64,000 nt of DNA from Aralia elata (lineage: Eukaryota; Streptophyta; Magnoliopsida; Apiales; Araliaceae): NCBI GenBank assembly GCA_034770075.1, contig CM068388.1, positions 66,698,889-66,762,888 of the forward strand. The letters run 5' to 3'. The notes beneath the pieces were generated by a model. That model searched no databases. It was given only the letters and a program-made list of their open reading frames with translations, and was not told the origin of the DNA. Shown here piece after piece: positions 22,655 through 33,723 of this stretch (positions within the stretch are counted from its first letter, which is position 1; each line of letters opens with the position of its first letter). Both the position numbers and the translations under genes were made by a program.

Positions 22655-23164
22655 TATTTTATGCATTTATATATTTTTTTTACATATATTTATAATATTT
22701 AAATTTTTTTTTTATATTACTGTATTACTTAATTAATATATTTTTGTAAGTATTTTCCTTAATATATTTATTGATATCATTAATATTAGTTTAAATATTT
22801 TACCTTTAAAACCCACTGATATAAGTATTATTTTTTTATATATTTAAAAAAAATAAAATTATGCGTTAATGTTTTTTTTGTAATGTACATTCCATTATTT
22901 AATTAGTTTTTTTTAACATTCATTTCAATATTCAATATATCTTAATTAAACCATAATGTTTCATTTCAATTATACATACTTATTAAATATGTTTTAATTT
23001 CTATCTTTAATAACAATATTTACTCATATAAATGCTTATTATTCATATTTGTTAATATATTTTTACAATTACATTTTTTTGTATATTTTTTTCTAAATAT
23101 TTAAAAAAACAATTATTATAAATATGATTATAAATATTTCTTTTCCTGATTTCTTATATATATA

Positions 23165-23215
<51 letters not shown>
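22655..23215. other. AT-rich spacer after pol with a TA microsatellite
   Basis: Very AT-rich, no open frame. It ends in an almost uninterrupted (TA)n run at 23155-23215. Confidence 0.7.
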
Positions 23216-23218
<3 letters not shown>

Positions 23219-23620
23219 GGATCAAATCTGCATCGTCGGATCAAATGAATTTAAATCCAATGGTCAATAGTATCCATCCGTGTTCCTCAAAATAAGCCAA
23301 TCAGATCACATGACACGAATCCAGCTCTGCCACCGTTAGATCATCCGAAGAAAACACAAACCCACTACAACCGTTAGATCCGCGCTTACTCAGTCAATAG
23401 ATATGCTTAACTCTCAGGTTCCATCTCCATCGTTGATCTCTTTTGAAATTAATCCTTAGCCATTGGATCACTAGATTAACCCTAGCTATAAATTGAAATT
23501 TTTTCTTTTTTAATTCATTTTCTCTTCTTCTCTCTCTCTCTCATCCGCCGCTCAGTTCTTCTCTCATCTTTCAAACCCTAATCTCTCTTAATCAAATTTG
23601 TGAGCTCCAGTTTGATTTCA
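23216..23620 (+). promoter_or_regulatory. Promoter-like segment inside the copia element, upstream of the third ORF
   Basis: Base composition changes abruptly from AT-rich to balanced. Repeated phrases of the kind 'ccgttagatc' and 'attggatcac' are followed by a TATA box (tataaat, 23487-23493). About 30 bp further lies a strong pyrimidine patch (tctcttcttctctctctctc near 23520), then a caaaccctaatctctc-type leader. This arrangement (TATA, then Y patch, then CT-rich 5' UTR) is that of a plant RNA polymerase II core promoter. It lies 1.6 kb upstream of the third ORF and in the right orientation. Activity is inferred, not shown. Confidence 0.5.
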
Positions 23621-23949
23621 ACCATAATCATTCGATTAAACGCTTTCTTTACCTTCAAATCATATCTTTAACCGATTTATTTCTTCAAAATGTTTTTGAT
23701 TTCTTCCTTAAAGCTTTGTCGCATGTTTTAGGAAAATGTTTTTGAAATATTTTTACAAAAGCTCCTGTCAATTTCTTCTGAAACTGTATTGATTCCCTAT
23801 TAAAATAAATGTTCTTCTTTACTTTCTGCAATATCATTTTTTTAATCTACTAAGATCATTCTTTTATCAAACCTTGATCTACCTATCCAGTGGTGAGACC
23901 TTCGTCTTGCATGCGATTCTGGATTAATGGGTATCATTGATTTTCACTT

Positions 23950-24373
23950 CTACCAGAAATTAAAAATATATATATAATATATATCCGTGCTGCTATTTGT
24001 ATGATCACCTGTCCGAAGTTATGCTGAAAAGAAATGATTTTTCTTCATCTCAAAAATTAACAAATTTGTTGTGCTCAGGTAACTCTTCTAAATTTTTGTT
24101 ATGAAGATATATATATATATATATATATATATTTTGTAATTCAATGTTATAGATCTGTTCAGATCTCCGATTCTTCACACTCATCTTTGATCTAGGGTTC
24201 CGTTTTATTTTTGTCCAAATATTTTCCAGATCTGATGAATCTCAAACTTCAAATAAAAGTTTTGTTTTGTTAAATATACTTTATACCCATAAATCTATAT
24301 TTTAATAAATATATATAAATATACATTGATATATATATATATATATATTTCATAGATATATAAATATACATTG

Positions 24374-24444
<71 letters not shown>

Positions 24445-24590
24445 ACTATATATATACACCTTATATACACATGTATCTATCTGAACTGCAATATGAATAT
24501 TCGAAGTTTGTGCTAAAAAGAAACGATATTTCTTCATCTTATAGAAAGCATGCTGTGCTCAGGTAACCTCTCTTTATTTTTTTTACTTGA
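23950..24590. repeat. Imperfect duplication with TA runs and splice-donor-like ends
   Basis: Two related blocks 487 bp apart start near 24010 and 24497 (tccgaagttatgctgaaaag against ttcgaagtttgtgctaaaaa). Both end in gtgctcaggtaac, a good match to a 5' splice site, with GT at 24079 and 24563. Each block is associated with (TA)n runs at 24107-24132 and 24320-24450. The open frames across the TA runs are fortuitous. Confidence 0.7.
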
Positions 24591-25120
24591 TTGGGTGTGG
24601 ATACTGATGTCCACTAACAAATTTTTATTCTTTTTGGCTTTCTTCTCTTTAATTCTTTCTCTCTGTTTTAATGGGACTGCTTACGGTATATGCATCCATT
24701 GTCAATAGAGCTACATGCTCACAGTTTTTTTGGGTACAATATGGTTGCCGTATAAGTTTAAGCTATTGATATTCATGATATGCCCTGTTGAGATCTTTAC
24801 ATTTGGTTACACGTACACTTGATGATTGACATAAATACTTGGTGACTGCATTTTTTTTGTGTGCTGAACTCTGTTGTCAACTGTTGGTTTTACTCTATTT
24901 TATTTGAACTATATGATTCATACTGAGAAAACTCTTTTCCTCTATTTTCAAACTAAAATGTGTTTTCAAGTGAACTAAATCGACTGGTTCACAATTAAAC
25001 TACACAGTTTGGTCAAAGATTTTCTATTAATTTTATATTAATTTACAGATTTTTAACTGTGTGTTACTATTTACCTTAAATGCTATTATATCTTTGGTAA
25101 AGTAAGTTACAGTTCACAGT

Positions 25121-26520
25121 ATGGTGTGCTTACTTGTAAAACTCTCCATGCATTTACTGATGAAATCTCTTTCGTTGCTCCGTGTGTGTCTTCTTGAGTC
25201 AGTCCCTCTACCTATCCCTGTATTAATTTTTGAAGTGACATCTCTGGTTATCTACCTTCTCTATAAATTAATACTGCAACAACATGCTGCATTCATACAT
25301 ATAAATTTGCATGATCATCTCAGTCTTATCTTCACTAAGTTACATTCAATCATGGAAACTGTCTATTCTTCTAAAAGAAAGAAGCTTGCTTTACATTCTG
25401 AAATTCATCCCTCACTTTGTGTCCCTCATTTGGTTACCACTTCTGCTCAAGCCAAGTATAGGCTAATGAGACACAATCTTACTCCAGGTCTAGGTATCAC
25501 CTTTAATAGCTTTCCAAATTTACTTGAAAATCTCAAACATATCGGTTGGGACTGCCTAGTCACCTTCACCGACAGACACATTTATCCAGGTCTTATGTCT
25601 GAATTTTATGCTCATATGGTGTTTAATAGAGACTCCACTGGATTATTATCTAGTATAAACACTTGCATTCAAGGTCAAGCATATGTTATTGATGAGCAAT
25701 TTCTTGTTAATGCTTTACATCTTCATCCATCCATGCTGGACTTACCTAGAATCAATGCATATCTGCATCCTATTGGGATATCTGTTAGTGACTGTCTGTT
25801 GTTTAAACAAAATCTATCCATGGTGACTGATTAACTTGTGCCTGCCCTTCTGTTTGATTTTCCTACTAAACTTGGGCTAGAATTTTTAACCCCTGAGTGT
25901 CAGTTTTTGGGCAAAATTCTTAGACAAAATCTTATGCCAGTAAGGGAAATAGAACTTTGCTTCCTTTTGATTTGGAACTTATCAAATGTGTTATTACTGA
26001 ATACATGCCTTACAATTTGGCATATCTTCTCTTGACCTCTTTTGAGTACTGTTTTAATAATAACTGTCTTGGGTTTGGTCTCCTGCTTACACACATCTTT
26101 AAATATCTGGAAATCAATGTCATTCATCATCAGTCTCAACTTGTCCTAAACAGTAATATTGTCACTCGCTTGCATCTTCCTCCTCAACCTCTAATTGTTT
26201 TTAAACCTCCTGATCATGAAGTTATTGAGTCTACTATCAATCTGACCTCAAAATTAAACTCACTCAATAGCATGAATCAACTCATATTGCTTAACCTAAG
26301 TAACACAATGGAGAAAGTAGATGATATGCAACAGTCTGTGCATTATCTTAAGGATATGGTGCATTTCTTGATGGAAAATCAAAAGCTGTCTATGCCTCCA
26401 TGTCACTTTTCTGCTAGTACAAGTTCTGCACCACTTGAACCTTCGGACAAATCTCCACCTGGTGATCATCTTCCAAATCTTAACTTGCACTTCTCTCCTA
26501 TTAACTTAGAAGAGTTCTAA
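25121..26520 (+). pseudogene. Third ORF of the SIRE-like element (plant transposon-protein / env-like region), broken
   Basis: This lies downstream of pol, where SIRE-lineage elements carry an extra 'envelope-like' ORF. The frame opens at ATG 25121 with about 77 residues rich in Leu and Ile. A second ATG at 25352 (METVYSSKRKK) may be the real start. The region through HIGWDCLVTF, MSEFYAHMVFN and the INTCIQGQAYVID stretch resembles the domain often named 'putative plant transposon protein', found in many plant elements and of unknown function. It is interrupted by TAA at 25832 and by a one-base frame change near 25940. The last part (about 25940-26520) holds hydrophobic and then Ser/Pro-rich stretches and ends SPINLEEF. 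A splice-acceptor-like ttcacag precedes ATG 25121. I do not claim an envelope function. Confidence 0.65.
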
Positions 26521-26586
26521 CTATTTGGGATGATTGTAATAACTTATATATATGCTACTAACTATTTGGGATGATTGTAATAACTA
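26519..26586. repeat. 41-bp tandem duplication after the third ORF
   Basis: The phrase aactatttgggatgattgta occurs twice, 41 bp apart, immediately after the stop codon of the third ORF. Confidence 0.8.
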
Positions 26587-26727
26587 ATACTGCCAAATGT
26601 TACTACTGTAGTATCTCTGCAACTTTTTACCTTATCTCTGCTACTAACTCTTTTGCATGTCATAAATACTAACCTTTTCTTGTAGGCTATGACTATCTTT
26701 CTTTTCCCCATCATTTTTTATGATGAC

Positions 26728-27010
26728 AAAGGGGGAGAAGAAAAATATGTATACTGATTATATAAACTGTTATAGGATAATTTATTAATATTTTAAACTG
26801 ATCAGGTTAATTAAATTATTTCACAAATGAAGGGGAGAAGAAAAATATTGATATTGAGATAATTTAATTAAAACTGTCAAATGATGAAACTACAGTTATA
26901 AGAAAATGTTTTCATTGATTCATGAACCAAGGGGGAGCTTCATAAATTATGGGGGAGTCTTTTAAGTAGAAAATATTTTTTATTATTGTCATCATCAAAA
27001 AGGGGGAGAT
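26728..27010 (+). other. Cluster of five polypurine-tract-like motifs ending in the 3' PPT
   Basis: aaagggggagaag (26728), gaaggggagaag (26829), aagggggagc (26929), tgggggagtc (26950) and aaaaagggggagat (26997-27010). The last abuts the 3' LTR and is the functional position for starting plus-strand DNA. The upstream copies share the same core and could act as extra priming sites. Confidence 0.8.
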
Positions 27011-27309
27011 TGATAGGTCTCCAACTATTAAGGATTATTTTTAATGATAACAATAATAGTAAATAAGTTTAATAAATGTTAGAATCCTCTCCATAGGATT
27101 TATATTTTAATTATTTTCAATTATCTTATTTACTTTGATCTTAAAATTTTTTCAAATCCTATTGAATTAATTTTCTTGACCTTGATAATTTAATATCAAG
27201 TGTTAAAGTAATTAGTTCATAAATCAACATTTTCTAAGGCAAGGAGAACTCCTATTTATTTGTAAAAACTAAAGATTTCAAAAATCTTTTATGGGCAAAA
27301 AGAAAAATA

Positions 27310-27370
<61 letters not shown>

Positions 27371-28132
27371 CCGAATATATATATTATATATGTATGTGTA
27401 TAAACCATGTGCTCACTTTTTATGCATATACCTTAACCGAATTTAGCACATGAGCAGTAGAAATTAAAAGTGACAATTATATTGAGACAATCTCTTTGTT
27501 CCATCCGTGCATGTGCTTGGAAAAGGAATTAATTCCTTTACTATCATTACATGTGCATGTGTAAGCATTTAATGGAATTTAGTCTAGGCTCTTTAGCCTT
27601 GACCGTGCATGTGTGTGGAGAGAGAAAGGCTAATGCCTTTATGAAATATGCTGGAACATTTTACATGAGCTAAAAATCAAATTGAAAAGAGCAAATCTTT
27701 TTTGATGAGCTAATAGGCCAATCCGTGTGCTCCTTGATTAATCCGAACCATTCATTTTTGCAACAAATAAATCTGGCCATTAAATTCAAAATAAATTTTC
27801 AAAAATTACCTTTTTGCCCTTAACTTCAAAATCCTATAAATAGGAGGCTCCTCTTTCATTTTCATTTGCCAATTCACTTGAAAAGAAAAGCTTACTCCTT
27901 GTCTACATACTCTCTCTTTCTCTAAAAAGCTTTCTCTCTCTTCTCACTAAAGTTCTAATCATTTGAGAAGAAGAAATTGGTCTAAGTATTTGAGATAAGT
28001 TATTTGATTTAATTGAATTATCTCTTGCTTATTTAGATTTATAGATATACAAATATAAATTGTTATACACAATTATATATATTTATATTTCATCTATTTA
28101 TTAATAAAAAGTCAGTACTTAGACACTGAGAC
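27011..28132 (+). repeat. 3' LTR of the copia element, left part
   Basis: Aligns with 14902-15981 at about 0.5 percent substitution by eye and includes the TATA box at 27835-27842. A (TA)n run at 27313-27364 is much longer than its counterpart near 15203-15216. The last five bases, gagac (28128-28132), are the target duplication of the inserted Tekay element. Confidence 0.95.
28128..28132. other. Target-site duplication of the Tekay element, left copy
   Basis: gagac, repeated at 49392-49396 immediately after the Tekay 3' LTR. The same five bases precede the Tekay patch at 15977-15981. Confidence 0.95.
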
Positions 28133-29230
28133 TGTAATGTCCGAAAATTTTTAAAACATTGTATCGAATTTATTTTAATAAATAAATTCAGTATACTAAA
28201 TTTTTCGAATTTAATTAGATCCATGTGAGTATTATTATTATTTAATTATATAAATACGTGGCCCAATAATTTTCTGTGCATTAAAGGGACTCATTAATAG
28301 TTTAATTAAATTAGTGAGTTGACCCTAAGATTTGATTTGCCAGGAATTTGGGAAAATAATAAATAAAGATATTTTATTAAAGGATTCGGGGCAAGAATTA
28401 TGGGTAAAACAAACATTTAACTAATTAATTTGATTAATTATTCAATTAAAATAATAAAACCGTAATGTTATTTTGATTGAACTGGCCCATTTCTTTCCTT
28501 TTATTTTATTTCATTTCCGGATTAGGCCAAATTCCTTTCCTGATTGAGTCAAATGAGTGGGCTAGTCAAAATATTAAATTGGGTCATTTTTATTGGATTG
28601 ACCCAAATTTCCATCTTGATAATCTGAGTCCATAACTATTGTGTTTCTAATTGGGCCGACCCCAATTTCTTCATTTCAGTTGGGCCCAACCCAAGTGGAC
28701 TGAATTGGTCACTAAACCAATTGGGCTGAGCCAATCCTCTTCAGTCGGGTTGTCTAGCCACGGGTTGTACCCGTTCCCCTAAAATTGGGTCAACTGGTAA
28801 ACGCATATGGGGAGGGGTTCATACCGACAAAGAAATCAAATTGGGGGAAATCCTATCAGCCTAATCTCTCAAGTAGCAATCCCTAGCCCCTCAAATCGAC
28901 AGCCAAGCGAAAGACGGGAGGGAACGTCCGACCCCAGACTTCAATCAATCGAGCTGGACGGCACGCGAGGAAGGAGCCGGCGGCGTCACAAATTGGCCAG
29001 ACAAGTGAAAGACGGAAGGGACGTCGACCGACGGTTACTCGAGGGTTTGAGGGAGCAACCGAGCAGAAGAAATCAAACGGACCAAAGGTCCCAGGTTTTC
29101 GGCGAAGTGACCGGCGAGGCACACGGCTCAAAGGCCAGCCGGTGAGTCGTCGTCGCTGTCCCCCTTCCTACCAACGGTCCTTAACCGGTCATCTAGGTAA
29201 TACCCAAACCCATTTGGGTCAAATTTCTTC

Positions 29231-29237
29231 TATAAAT
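29231..29237 (+). promoter_or_regulatory. TATA box of the Tekay LTR
   Basis: tataaat in cttctataaattggac, repeated at 46368-46374 in the 3' LTR. The transcription start would be near 29265, which defines U3 as about 28133-29264. Confidence 0.65.
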
Positions 29238-30244
29238 TGGACCCCCATCCCCTAAACCATAGCTGCCGAACCCTTTGATTGTGAGTCCTAAATCAGGGTT
29301 TGAAATTTAGACAAAAATTAGGGTTTCAAATTAGAGGAAGAGGAAATTCAGAGAAGAAAGGGAGCAGGGAAGACTAGCCGTGAATGTCCACTGGCTGGGT
29401 GGTGTACTGTGGGAGAAGGAGGAGGACAGCGGCGCGATCAAACACAAGGTATAGAAAATAGGCTATTAAGCTACTGTTATGGTCTTGTTGATTTAGGTTA
29501 CACTGTATAAGTACTGTAACTGCTTGGGTTTGAGAACTCAGAACATTGTATTATAATTTTTGGGTTTAAAATCTGGTAATGAATTGTTAATATCCTTGTT
29601 TGGCTTTGATTTGGGAAACCTGGTAATAAGATATTGGATTCGTTTATAGCATTGAGATAGTCCTCTGTTTTGGGTTTTGTACAAATTTTTTTTTCTTGTA
29701 TACTTGGTTTTTGTATTACCAACTGTGCTGTGTTGGCATTGATTCTACTATACAGTGTATGGTATTCCATAGTTGATTGAGAAGCTGTTAATTATGAACC
29801 TTAAAGGTTCTAGCAGCCGGTGAAATTAGTTTTTATATGCCTGTTTTGGGACTGTACTATTGTGAAATTTATACATATAGTAGCATTTCATTATGTTGGT
29901 CCCCTCAGTTAAGAGACTGGTATGGGGTTACCTTGTCTGGGTTGGTTTTAATGTGGGGAATCAGTACTGTGCTGTTCTTGTTGGGCTGCAATGAGCTTGA
30001 AAGGTTATTGCAGGAACTGTGATGTTTAGTGGTGTTAGGCAATAAGTTAGTCAATTTCCAAATTGGTTGTAATTCATTGGATTATTCAAGCAAAAATAAT
30101 TAACAAATGAAGTCTAATGGTTGCCTAAATTGTTAAATTAACTATGCTAGTAATGACTAAATTATTGGTTAACTAGTTTTAGTTAAAATGCTCTTGTAAT
30201 TATCTAGCTATTAAAACCAATAAATAAAATTATTACTAGTTATC

Positions 30245-30920
30245 AATAAATACAAAGTACTAAATATTTAATTATTATTTAATAATAATAATGATTAAAT
30301 ATGAATAAAGCTAATAAAATAATTATTAATAAATGATAAATACATATGAATAAAGTTAATAATTTAATCATTTATTATTTATCCTTAACTAATAAATAAA
30401 GCTAATAAATATTTGATTATTGCTTAATTACTATTAAATAATAATCAAGTATGAATTAAGTTAATAATTTGATTATTTGTCAATAAGTGATAAATAAAGA
30501 TAACAAATATTCAATGAAATAAATTATTTATTATTTATCAATAAATAATAGATAAAGATAATAAATATTTAACTATTATTTAAGTAATAATAATTAAGTA
30601 TGAATATAGTTAATAAAATGATTATTTATTATTTAACATTAAATAATAAATAAAGATAATAGATATTTAATTATTATTTAATTAATATTAAATGATAATG
30701 AACAAGGTTAACAAATAATTATTTATTATTTATCGATAAATAATAAATAAAGGTAATAAATATTTAATTATTATTTAATCGTAAATAATAATTAAGTATA
30801 AGTAAAGTTAATAAATAATTACTTATCATTTATCAATAAATAATAAATAAGATAGTAAATATTTAATTGTTATTCAAATAATATTTGATAATAATTAAGT
30901 ATGACTAAAGGTAATGAGAT
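30245..30920. repeat. AT-rich ~100-bp repeat zone in the Tekay LTR
   Basis: The word aaatatttaattattattta and variants recur near 30262, 30407, 30505, 30562, 30661, 30758 and 30857, mostly 96-100 bp apart. They are joined by 'ataataaataaag' and 'taattaagtatga' phrases. The zone is strongly self-complementary. The 3' LTR carries the same zone at about 47370-48040. Confidence 0.75.
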
Positions 30921-32266
30921 AATTATTATCGTAATAAATAAGGATTGTTAAACCATGTTCAGGGACTGATAAGGGTAATAAATCCGGGGAAACCAAAGAA
31001 TAAGTAATCATGATTAGCTACCATCCATTTAATAGCTAAAGATTATTAATTTCTGTTTAGCTAATGTGGAATAGTAATTAAATATAGATGGTAAATTTTA
31101 CCTGTTGAGTAAAAGGTATAGTGAGAGGTGCCAATATACAACTGTTAATTGATAAAATCGACTTTACCCAATGATAGGTCACTCAAGATCAATTCAGTAA
31201 AGCTAGAATTTATCTGTAGCTGAGCAAACAGGAAAGTTCCTAACCCTAAACTTCTTACATTATTGCAAGTTCTTCTTTACTCAACTTTTACATTGAGCAA
31301 ATTTCTAAGCCTTATGCACTATTTTTAATTCGTGCAAAAAGGTATATATATACTGTTGCAAGTTATTCTTTAAGCTTGAGTTTTTATCTCCAAGCATGCC
31401 TTAAGTGGTCTAATTACTTTCAAAATTATTCCACATCTGTATATTTATTGCCATTCGCACTCGTGCACCTGAAATTCGTATATTTAAATTCAGGAATTTA
31501 TAAACCATTCATGGTTAAGTCTGAACCCTTGTTCGGTCAGACAAATATGTGAGAATTTATAAAAGCTATCTGAACCAATCAATGGTAAAGATTCTTAGAC
31601 TGCATGAACACCCCTTTATTTATAGGGGAGTACCCCACGTACCGTATATAAGGTACAAATAGCAGAATTAAATGTTATGCATATACATAGGGTACGCGAG
31701 GCTGATCCCCTCAAGTACGTTATTCTGTAGCCAGTAACCAGAGGGTCGACTAGGTATTGACTCCTCTGGAAGTTATCGTTCAAAGTCTATTTGACTATCA
31801 ATTATTCTAAAAGCATTTAATGTTCTTGCTTCTGATTATTCTATTGTTGAAATCCCTTTAATATCCCTTCATCATGATATATCTTTATTGTTGTACTTTA
31901 AACTTGCTGGGCAAACTCGTTGCTCATTCTTGCTATATCATGACTTCATTGCAGCTAAACCCGAGACGTCAGGGAAGAACAAAGGAAAGGAAAAGATGAA
32001 GTGATAGACTTCATGTAGCAGAAAATAAAATTATGTGTAGTTGACTTCTGTAATGTAATTTAATCCCTGATAGCTATTAGGGTATGGATTGTGTATGTGT
32101 TTAAGGTTATTCGTATTCTGGGACTAGTAACACCTTGTAATGAACAACGTATGTTTATTTTATTCCGCATTCTAGATACCATATGTTGTTATAGGTGGAT
32201 GTTTATGTTGGATCGTGATGACCGGATCCGGGTATTTGGGGACCCGAATTTGGGGGCGTCACAGGT

Positions 32267-32280
32267 TGGTATCAGAGCTG
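32267..32280 (+). other. Primer-binding site of the Tekay element
   Basis: tggtatcagagctg starts three bases after the LTR end; it matches initiator-Met tRNA. Confidence 0.92.
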
Positions 32281-32495
32281 TAGGTTATAAACTTTAAGAT
32301 CGCGAAACCTAGGATATAACCTTCATAGTAACCTCGTATTGAGTATTAGAAGATAAATCGAGGAGATTTATTATATGTGGTTTTGATGAATTGGGGAATT
32401 CATCGAGTCGAGTAGTACCCAATGAAATATTATTTCATTTCTTCAATGAATATATTTTATTGCTGTACTAATGTTAGTTTTTGTGTGTTTGTAGG

Positions 32496-33326
32496 ATGGC
32501 TGCCGTAGGGGAGATTAGTGGAGTCCGAGAGGAGGAGGAGATATTTACAGATATACCAGTAGTTGCGGAGCAGCTGGTGGGCTATGCTCCTACTGCCCCA
32601 GGATTTTTACAGGAGGAGTCCGAGCCGGAGGAGGACTACCAGAGGGAGCTACCAGAGCCAGTGGTAGGTAGGGTGATGAGGTCCGGTAGTCAGGACCCTG
32701 ATGCTGAGGAGGAGGACCCCGAGACCGAGGGAGAGGGGCCACCTGCTGATATTGATGGCATGGGGTCCACTGCTGACGATATTATTGAGGGGCTGACTAG
32801 CAGGAATGAGGAATTGGAGGATCGGATAGCTCACCTGGAGGAGCAGAATCAGACCCACCAGATCCGAGAGGACCAGTATAGAGATCTGGCCTATCAGCTT
32901 GAGCACGACTTGGGGGTGGCGAAGTCACAGCTACAGGGCTACGAGTCCTCAGCGCAGCAGATCGGACCACTGCTACATCAGCTAGTGGCCCGAAATGCTG
33001 AGTTGAGAGAGAGGCTGGAGCAGAGGGATCTGCAGATCGCCCACTTGAAGGCCAAGCAGGAGGCCATGAAGTTCGAGATTGGGCTAGAGGTTGCTGAGAA
33101 TGTCCGAGTGAGGGACGCCTGGGTCAGAGCAGCAAGTAGAGTTGACCTATTGGAGGACCGGTTAGAGGCTGGGGCGGTGAGGATTGAGACCCTAGGATAT
33201 GCCCTAGATGCAGCCTACAGGAGGCCCCGGTCTGAGGCAGGCGAGTCTAGCCGCTCAGTTCGTCGCAGGGTAGGGGATGGAGCATTCTCTGGTCAGCAGG
33301 CTCGGATCCGTCACGACATGCAGTGA
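32496..33326 (+). CDS. Extra acidic coiled-coil ORF upstream of Tekay gag
   Basis: A 276-residue protein from ATG 32496, chosen because it is the first ATG and sits in a good context (ggatggc). It has no similarity to Gag or Pol that I recognise. The first 90 residues are very acidic (EEEE, ESEPEEDYQRE, DAEEEDPETEGEG). Residues about 95-240 are a long heptad-like coiled coil (LTSRNEELEDRIAHLEEQN, LLHQLVARNAELRERLEQ). The tail is basic and Ser/Arg-rich (SSRSVRRRVGDG). The frame is open throughout while the adjacent gag-pol has three stops. A tttgtag splice-acceptor-like sequence ends at 32494, two bases before the ATG, so the ORF may be expressed from a spliced RNA. Additional ORFs upstream of gag are known in some plant gypsy elements, such as Ogre; the function here is unknown. 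Confidence 0.75.
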   Translation: MAAVGEISGVREEEEIFTDIPVVAEQLVGYAPTAPGFLQEESEPEEDYQRELPEPVVGRVMRSGSQDPDAEEEDPETEGEGPPADIDGMGSTADDIIEGLTSRNEELEDRIAHLEEQNQTHQIREDQYRDLAYQLEHDLGVAKSQLQGYESSAQQIGPLLHQLVARNAELRERLEQRDLQIAHLKAKQEAMKFEIGLEVAENVRVRDAWVRAASRVDLLEDRLEAGAVRIETLGYALDAAYRRPRSEAGESSRSVRRRVGDGAFSGQQARIRHDMQ

Positions 33327-33723
33327 CTTGATATGAGGGTTACTTTGTCTTTCGTTCAGTCAGTCCCACCTTTTGTTATATTAGGGACGTATTCATGTTT
33401 GATTTGTGAAACTTTATATTGTATTTAGACTTGGGGTAGCAGTTAAACCCCAACTTTTGTGTTTTGAGGGATGGAAGGTTAGGATTCCCCACTTTTGTCT
33501 TGGGGAAAAGATTATTGATGGGTAGGCACACAGTGGCGCATTTATAGCAGTATGCCACAGGTTTAGTCTTGTAACAAACAGTGGTATATCAATATAAATG
33601 CAGTTGTTTCACCTAAATCAAATGTGTTGATAGATGTTTCTACCCTTGATTTCTGATTTTTATGACATATTGTGTAAAATGTAAAACTATAGGTAAAAGT
33701 CAGCAGATTTTCCTTATCCAAAC
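33327..33723. other. Spacer between the extra ORF and gag
   Basis: About 400 bp, T-rich, no supported gene. It presumably serves as the gag leader. Confidence 0.6.

Larger units (their letters stand above)
28133..32263 (+). repeat. 5' LTR of the Tekay element
   Basis: A 4.1-kb LTR with three compositional zones: an AT-rich start, a GC-richer stretch (28800-29450) ending in the core promoter, and a long AT-rich zone with repeats (30245-30920). A TATA box (tataaat) is at 29231-29237. A candidate 5' splice site, caaggtatag, has its GT at 29449. The small open frames at 28807-29145 and 29837-30022 recur in the 3' LTR but show no recognisable protein signature. Confidence 0.95.

Noticed and set aside
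24270..24537. Open frames rich in Tyr and Ile
   Set aside because: They are translations of TA microsatellites.
25121..25351. Signal peptide or membrane anchor at the N-terminus of the third ORF
   Set aside because: Leu/Ile-rich but with no clear positively charged start or cleavage region; the downstream Met at 25352 is an equally good start.
28807..29145. 112-codon open frame in the Tekay LTR, repeated at 45944-46282
   Set aside because: It lies in U3 upstream of the TATA box, has no recognisable motif, and its preservation in both LTRs is expected at about 1 percent divergence.
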